In this document: in pieces, positions 59,050 through 64,000 of the stretch
Layout of the letters: each line of letters begins with the position of its first letter
Numbering within the stretch: position 1 is the stretch's first letter
Assembly: GCA_910577735.1 (NCBI GenBank)
Contig: CAJTOO010000005.1
Coordinates: forward strand, 141,937 to 205,936
Origin: an uncultured Lachnospiraceae bacterium
Lineage (GTDB): Bacteria > Bacillota > Clostridia > Lachnospirales > Lachnospiraceae
Direction of reading: 5' to 3'
Length of the DNA stretch: 64,000 nt
Position numbers and translations under genes: made by a program
The notes under the pieces: generated by a model
Databases searched by the model: none
Seen by the model: only the letters and a program-made list of their open reading frames with translations
Told to the model about the DNA's origin: nothing

Positions 59050-61908
59050 TTATTTTTCAGCGGCACGTTCCAACATCTTCTTAATATATATGCCAGTATA
59101 GGATTTCTTGTTCTTAGCAACCTGTTCCGGTGTGCCTTCCGCAATTACGGTGCCGCCGCCGTCACCGCCTTCCGGCCCCATATCTATGATATAATCGGCT
59201 GTCTTAATCACATCCAGATTATGTTCGATAACCACCACTGTGTTGCCGCCTTCCGCCAGCTTATGCAGAATATCCACCAGCTTGTGGACGTCCGCAAAAT
59301 GCAGACCTGTGGTGGGCTCGTCCAGAATATAGATAGTCTTACCAGTACTGCGTTTACTCAGTTCCGTGGCAAGCTTGATCCGCTGTGCCTCACCGCCGGA
59401 AAGGGTGGTAGACGGCTGTCCTAATTTCACATAAGAAAGTCCTACATCGTAGAGCGTCTCTATCTTTCTGTGGATAGAGGGAAGATTCTCGAAGAAGGGT
59501 ACTGCCTCTTCCACAGTCATATCCAGCACATCAAAGATGCTCTTGCCTTTGTATTTCACTTCCAGCGTCTCTCTGTTGTATCTCTTCCCCCCGCAGACTT
59601 CACAGGGCACATAGACATCCGGCAGGAAGTGCATCTCAATCTTGATAATCCCATCACCGCCGCAGGCCTCACAACGGCCTCCCTTTACATTGAAGCTGAA
59701 TCTCCCCTTCTTGTACCCCCGTGCTTTGGCATCCTGCGTAGATGCAAACAGATCCCTGATCTGATCAAACACACCTGTGTAGGTAGCCGGATTGGAACGG
59801 GGTGTCCTGCCAATAGGAGACTGGTCAATGTCAATCACTTTATCCAACTGCTCAATGCCCTGTATGCCCTTATGTTTCCCCGGAATGCATCTGGCTCTGT
59901 TTAAATCCCTTGCCAGATGCTTATAAAGAATCTCATTGACCAGTGAGCTCTTGCCAGAACCAGACACACCGGTCACACAGGTCATGATGCCTGTCGGAAC
60001 CTTCACATCTATTTTCTTCAGATTATTCTCTTCCGCGCCCTTTACCGTAAGGTACCCGGTGGGCTTTCTGCGCACCTTCGGCACAGGAATCGTCAGCTTA
60101 CCGCTCAGATACTGGCCTGTGACAGACGCTTCCACCTGCATGATCTCTTCCGCTGTTCCCTGCGCCACCACTTCACCGCCATGGGAGCCTGCTCCCGGCC
60201 CGATATCTACTATATGGTCTGCCGCCAGCATGGTGTCCTCATCATGTTCCACCACCAGAAGCGTATTCCCCATGTCTTTCAGATTCTTGAGCGCCGCAAT
60301 CAGTTTGTCATTATCTCTCTGGTGCAGACCGATACTGGGCTCATCCAGAATATAGCAGACACCCACCAGGCCGGAACCAATCTGTGTGGCCAGACGGATA
60401 CGCTGGGACTCCCCGCCGGACAGGCTTCCCGTCGCTCTTGACAAAGAAAGATAATCCAACCCTACTTCCATCAGAAAGCCCACCCTGGCTCGAATCTCTT
60501 TTAAGATACGCTTTCCGATCAGCTCCTGTGTAGGCGTCAGTTTCATCTCTCCGATAAACTCATGCAATTTGGCAATGGAAAGAGAAGTTATCTCAAATAT
60601 ATTTTTATCACAGATGGTCACTGCCAGGGAGTCCTTTTTCAGACGCATCCCCTTACATTCCTTACAGGGCGTAATCCGCATGAAGCCCTCATACTCCTGC
60701 TTGCTCCATTCGGATCCGGTCTCCCGGTATCTTCGTTCCACATTCTTGACCACGCCCTCAAAGGTGATCGGATACACGCCCTTTCCCCTCTGGCCCTCAT
60801 AATATACATCCACCTGCTTGTCCGTACCATTGATGATAATATCCTGCACCTTCTCGGGCAGTTCCTCGAAAGGCGTCTCCATACTGAACTTAAATTCCCT
60901 GGCAAGCGCCTGCAGCACAGCATTGGTAAAGCTCCCGCTGTCACCGCTGGATTGCCATCCCATCACTGCGATGGCACCGTCTTTTAAACTGACACTCTTA
61001 TCAGGTATCATCAGATCTACATCGAACTCCATCTTATAGCCAAGGCCGAAACACTCCGGGCAGGCGCCAAAGGGATTATTAAAGGAAAAACTCCTGGGCT
61101 CAATCTCACTGATACTGATACCGCAGTCCGGGCAGGCAAAACTCTGACTGAAATTCATGGGTTCACCATCAATCACATCCACAATCATCAGCCCTTCCGC
61201 CAGAGCAAATACATTCTCCACAGAATCTGTCAGACGCCGTTCGATTCCCTCTTTGACCACAAGACGGTCTACAATAATCTCTATACTGTGTTTGATGTTC
61301 TTTTCCAGCTTAATCTCCTCGGACAAGTCGTAAAGGTTGCCGTCCACCCGCACCCTGACATAACCGCTTTTCTTGGCACGGTCAAATACCTTGGCATGTT
61401 CGCCCTTCCTGCCCCGCACCACCGGCGCAAGCAGCTGAATCTTCGTCCCCTCCGGAAGCTCCATGACCTGATCCACAATCTGATCTACCGTCTGCTTCTT
61501 AATCTCCTTACCGCAGTTGGGGCAATGCGGAATCCCGATGCGGGCATAGAGCAGACGAAAATAATCATAAATCTCCGTCACCGTGCCCACCGTGGAACGA
61601 GGGTTGCGGTTGGTGGATTTCTGGTCAATGGAGATGGCAGGGGAAAGACCGTCAATCCGCTCCACATTGGGTTTTTCCATCTGACCCAGGAACTGCCTTG
61701 CATAAGAGGAGAGAGATTCCATGTAGCGTCTCTGCCCTTCCGCATAGATGGTATCAAAAGCCAGGGAGGATTTCCCGGAACCGGATAATCCCGTCAGTAC
61801 CACAAATTCATTCCTTGGAATATCAATGTCTATCGCTTTCAAATTATGTTCGCTGGCACCGCGGATCTTAATATACTCCCGCGGACGCATCTTAATCGTA
61901 TCTTCCAT
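59050..61908 (-). CDS. uvrA: UvrA, excinuclease ABC subunit A
   Basis: This 952-residue damage-recognition ATPase has Walker A GLSGSGKSSLAFD in the first half and GVSGSGKSSLVNE in the second. ABC signatures LSGGESQRIRL and LSGGEAQRIKL are present, as are zinc fingers (CPNCGKE; CEACGGDG with CEVCGGKR). I start at ATG 61908, with GGAGGAAAAG upstream; open frame to 61935 has two further ATGs. It is 139 bases downstream of uvrB. Confidence 0.97.
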   Translation of the reverse strand: MEDTIKMRPREYIKIRGASEHNLKAIDIDIPRNEFVVLTGLSGSGKSSLAFDTIYAEGQRRYMESLSSYARQFLGQMEKPNVERIDGLSPAISIDQKSTNRNPRSTVGTVTEIYDYFRLLYARIGIPHCPNCGKEIKKQTVDQIVDQVMELPEGTKIQLLAPVVRGRKGEHAKVFDRAKKSGYVRVRVDGNLYDLSEEIKLEKNIKHSIEIIVDRLVVKEGIERRLTDSVENVFALAEGLMIVDVIDGEPMNFSQSFACPDCGISISEIEPRSFSFNNPFGACPECFGLGYKMEFDVDLMIPDKSVSLKDGAIAVMGWQSSGDSGSFTNAVLQALAREFKFSMETPFEELPEKVQDIIINGTDKQVDVYYEGQRGKGVYPITFEGVVKNVERRYRETGSEWSKQEYEGFMRITPCKECKGMRLKKDSLAVTICDKNIFEITSLSIAKLHEFIGEMKLTPTQELIGKRILKEIRARVGFLMEVGLDYLSLSRATGSLSGGESQRIRLATQIGSGLVGVCYILDEPSIGLHQRDNDKLIAALKNLKDMGNTLLVVEHDEDTMLAADHIVDIGPGAGSHGGEVVAQGTAEEIMQVEASVTGQYLSGKLTIPVPKVRRKPTGYLTVKGAEENNLKKIDVKVPTGIMTCVTGVSGSGKSSLVNEILYKHLARDLNRARCIPGKHKGIQGIEQLDKVIDIDQSPIGRTPRSNPATYTGVFDQIRDLFASTQDAKARGYKKGRFSFNVKGGRCEACGGDGIIKIEMHFLPDVYVPCEVCGGKRYNRETLEVKYKGKSIFDVLDMTVEEAVPFFENLPSIHRKIETLYDVGLSYVKLGQPSTTLSGGEAQRIKLATELSKRSTGKTIYILDEPTTGLHFADVHKLVDILHKLAEGGNTVVVIEHNLDVIKTADYIIDMGPEGGDGGGTVIAEGTPEQVAKNKKSYTGIYIKKMLERAAEK

Positions 61909-61943
61909 CTTTTCCTCCATTCCACAGCATTTCATATCTATAC

Positions 61944-61971
61944 GGAGAATGCCGCATTTGGGGCATTCTCC
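61944..61971. repeat. Hairpin between uvrB and uvrA
   Basis: GGAGAATGCC (61944-61953) pairs with GGCATTCTCC (61962-61971). No T tract follows on the minus strand, so it may be an mRNA stabiliser or processing site between the two genes. Confidence 0.5.
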
Positions 61972-62047
61972 TACGCGAAACTTAGTACTTCTTGGCGTCC
62001 CGTCCTATGGCGAGACATCTTTAGATGTTCTTTTCGCATTTCTCACA

Positions 62048-64000
62048 CTAATCTACATCCCGCAGTTTCTTTTTCAAATCCACCATCCTGTCTCGCAGTT
62101 CTGCAGCCGCCTCAAAGTTAAGATCTGCAGCCGCCTTCCGCATCTGCTTCTCCACATCCTTAATCAGCTTCTCCAATTCCTTCCTGCTCATGGATTCCGG
62201 ATCTTTCTCAAATTTCAGTTCTTCTTTCGCGATGGTCTTCGAAATGCTGATCAAATCGCGGACTGCTTTCCGGATGGTCTGCGGGGTAATGCCATGTTCT
62301 TCATTATATGACTGCTGAATCTTACGGCGGCGGTTGGTTTCCGAGATAGCCGTGTACATGGAATCCGTCATGTTATCTGCATACATGATGACACGTCCCT
62401 TCGCATTACGCGCCGCACGCCCGATGGTCTGAATTAACGATGTGCCGGAACGCAGAAATCCTTCCTTATCTGCATCCAGAATCGCCACCAGGGATATCTC
62501 CGGAATATCCAATCCCTCTCGTAATAAATTGATACCGACCAACACATCAAATACATCCAGACGCATATCCCGGATAATCTGTGCCCGTTCCAGTGTATCG
62601 ATATCAGAATGCAGGTATTTGACCCGGATGCCCACGTCATTCATATAGGCTGTCAAATCCTCTGCCATCCGCTTGGTAAGTGTGGTCACCAATACCTTAT
62701 TATGCGCAGCAACCTCTTTATTAATCTCTGAAATCAGATCATCTATCTGCCCCTCCACGGGCCGCACATCCACCTCAGGATCCAAGAGTCCTGTAGGTCT
62801 TATAATCTGTTCCGTACGGAACAATTCGTGAGCCGCTTCGTAATCAGAAGGCGTGGCTGATACAAAAAGCATCTGGTCAATGTGCTGTTCAAACTCTTCA
62901 AAGCAAAGAGGCCTGTTATCCAATGCAGAGGGCAGGCGGAACCCATAATCCACCAGTGTATTCTTACGGGATCTGTCCCCTGCAAACATGCCTCTTATCT
63001 GCGGAATTGTCATATGGGATTCGTCTATGATAATCAGGAAGTCATCCTTGAAATAATCCAAAAGCGTGAAGGGCGGTTCTCCCTCTGCCATGCCGTTTAA
63101 GTGACGGGAATAATTCTCAATCCCGGAACAAAATCCTGTTTCCCGCAGCATTTCTATATCGAAATTCGTCCGTTCCGAAATTCTCTGGGCCTCCAGCAGC
63201 TTGTCCTCACTCTTGAAATATTTAATCCTGCCTTCCAGTTCTTTTTCAATTTCTTTACAAGCCGATGTAATCTTCTCCTGTGCCACCACATAGTGGGAAG
63301 CCGGATAAATCATCACATGTTCCAATGTGGCATGAACCTGGCCTGTAAGCGGATCCGTCTGCGCAATCCGGTCTACCTCGTCCCCGAAAAATTCAATACG
63401 AATCAGATACTCACCGCCCTGAGCAGGATAAACTTCCACCACATCTCCCCGCACCCGGAAACAGCATCTGTCCAGATCCAGGTCATTCCGGTTATACTGC
63501 ATTTCAATCAGACCACGAATCACCTCGTCCCGATCCTTACACATACCCGGACGAAGGGACATGCTCATACCCGCATACTCCTCCGGGCTTCCCAGACCAT
63601 AGATACAGGATACACTGGCAATCACCACCACATCACGCCGCTCGGTCAAGGACGCGGTTGCCGATAATCTGAGTTTATCAATCTCATCATTAATCGAGGA
63701 ATCCTTGGCAATATAGGTATCTGTGGAAGGCACATAGGCCTCCGGCTGATAATAGTCGTAATAGGACACAAAGTATTCTACTGCGTTTTCCGGGAAAAAC
63801 TCCTTGAATTCGCCGTAGAGCTGTCCAGCCAGGGTCTTATTGTGCGCTATGACCAAAGTGGGCTTGTTCAGTGCCTGTATGATATTGGCCATGGTGAAGG
63901 TCTTTCCGGAACCTGTAACCCCCAGCAAAGTCTGGAATTGATTGCCTTCTTTAAAGCCTTTTACAAGGGCTTCTATGGCCTGGGGCTGGTCGCCGGTGGG
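62048..64000 (-). CDS. uvrB: UvrB, excinuclease ABC subunit B (5' end outside window)
   Basis: The visible 650 residues contain Walker A GVTGSGKTFTMANI, IIDESHMTI, the beta-hairpin region with YYQPEAYVPSTDTYI, VLVGINLLREGLD and IQTIGRAARN. The C-terminal UvrC-binding UVR motif is LEKLIKDVEKQMRKAA. Reading upstream to the window end adds PTGDQPQAIEALVKGF, so only about 15-25 N-terminal residues are missing. UvrB works with UvrA in nucleotide excision repair. Confidence 0.97.
   Translation of the reverse strand, partial: PTGDQPQAIEALVKGFKEGNQFQTLLGVTGSGKTFTMANIIQALNKPTLVIAHNKTLAGQLYGEFKEFFPENAVEYFVSYYDYYQPEAYVPSTDTYIAKDSSINDEIDKLRLSATASLTERRDVVVIASVSCIYGLGSPEEYAGMSMSLRPGMCKDRDEVIRGLIEMQYNRNDLDLDRCCFRVRGDVVEVYPAQGGEYLIRIEFFGDEVDRIAQTDPLTGQVHATLEHVMIYPASHYVVAQEKITSACKEIEKELEGRIKYFKSEDKLLEAQRISERTNFDIEMLRETGFCSGIENYSRHLNGMAEGEPPFTLLDYFKDDFLIIIDESHMTIPQIRGMFAGDRSRKNTLVDYGFRLPSALDNRPLCFEEFEQHIDQMLFVSATPSDYEAAHELFRTEQIIRPTGLLDPEVDVRPVEGQIDDLISEINKEVAAHNKVLVTTLTKRMAEDLTAYMNDVGIRVKYLHSDIDTLERAQIIRDMRLDVFDVLVGINLLREGLDIPEISLVAILDADKEGFLRSGTSLIQTIGRAARNAKGRVIMYADNMTDSMYTAISETNRRRKIQQSYNEEHGITPQTIRKAVRDLISISKTIAKEELKFEKDPESMSRKELEKLIKDVEKQMRKAAADLNFEAAAELRDRMVDLKKKLRDVD

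Overview
The window reads as a chromosomal segment of an anaerobic, spore-forming, probably flagellated member of the Clostridia, most likely Lachnospiraceae. The reasons are gene content and order: a GlgC/GlgD pair, pyruvate formate-lyase with its activase and a 2[4Fe-4S] ferredoxin, spore and cell-wall hydrolases (CwlD, SleB-type, a GH18 YaaH-like protein), an mbl-flhO-flhP cluster, yvyF-comFC, the cdaA-cdaR-glmM cluster, and small families common in this group (DUF951, DUF1858, DUF402, an S18 with cysteine pairs). I see no rRNA, tRNA, phage, insertion sequence or CRISPR array. This is core chromosome, not an island.

Layout. 1-1950: glgD (cut by the window edge) and glgC, minus strand. 2348-7347: murC, then a replication cluster (DnaD-like protein, DnaI/DnaC-like loader) and a PRPP synthetase, plus strand. 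Five or six DnaA-box-like 9-mers lie between murC and the DnaD gene. 7396-14341: small hypothetical genes, a queT transporter behind a preQ1-type riboswitch, a YczE-type membrane protein, a HAD hydrolase, a large secreted protein and a methyltransferase. 14540-21981: a complete F-ATPase operon (atpZ, atpI-like, atpB, E, F, H, A, G, D, C) whose c subunit carries a sodium-type ion site. 22174-29827: DUF402 protein, SleB-type hydrolase, rpiB, sua5, cwlD, GH18 protein, mecA and a DUF1858 protein. 30223-34489: the formate-lyase locus. 34508-41334: a MerR-like regulator, dnaB, rplI, gdpP, rpsR, ssb, rpsF and DUF951. 41353-47714: sir2, leuA, ptsH-like HPr, glmM, cdaR and cdaA. 47740-56865: two membrane proteins, yvyF, comFC, recD2, a FlgJ-like rod protein, flhP, flhO, mbl and PAP2. 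57207-64000: an ABC-class ATPase, uvrA and the 5'-incomplete uvrB.

The most unusual system is the formate-lyase locus. The 679-residue PflB carries the catalytic Cys-Cys pair but stops where the C-terminal glycyl radical domain should begin. That domain (RVSGYAV loop) is a separate 79-residue gene 639 bases downstream, with its own start and Shine-Dalgarno site. Between them sit an array of 66-bp hairpin repeats and a 66-residue protein. That protein's residues 6-29 align without gaps to residues 6-29 of the radical domain, but it has a cysteine-rich tail where the glycyl loop would be. The activase follows. I read this as a split pyruvate formate-lyase with a possible third, domain-mimic subunit.

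A second theme is a dispersed element of two hairpins. The first hairpin has a variable but self-complementary stem; the second is GAGNTCCGC-TTC-GCGGACTC-like. It occurs at six places, including the atpE-atpF junction and the pfl array. At both of these places an upstream gene product may be needed in excess over the downstream one.
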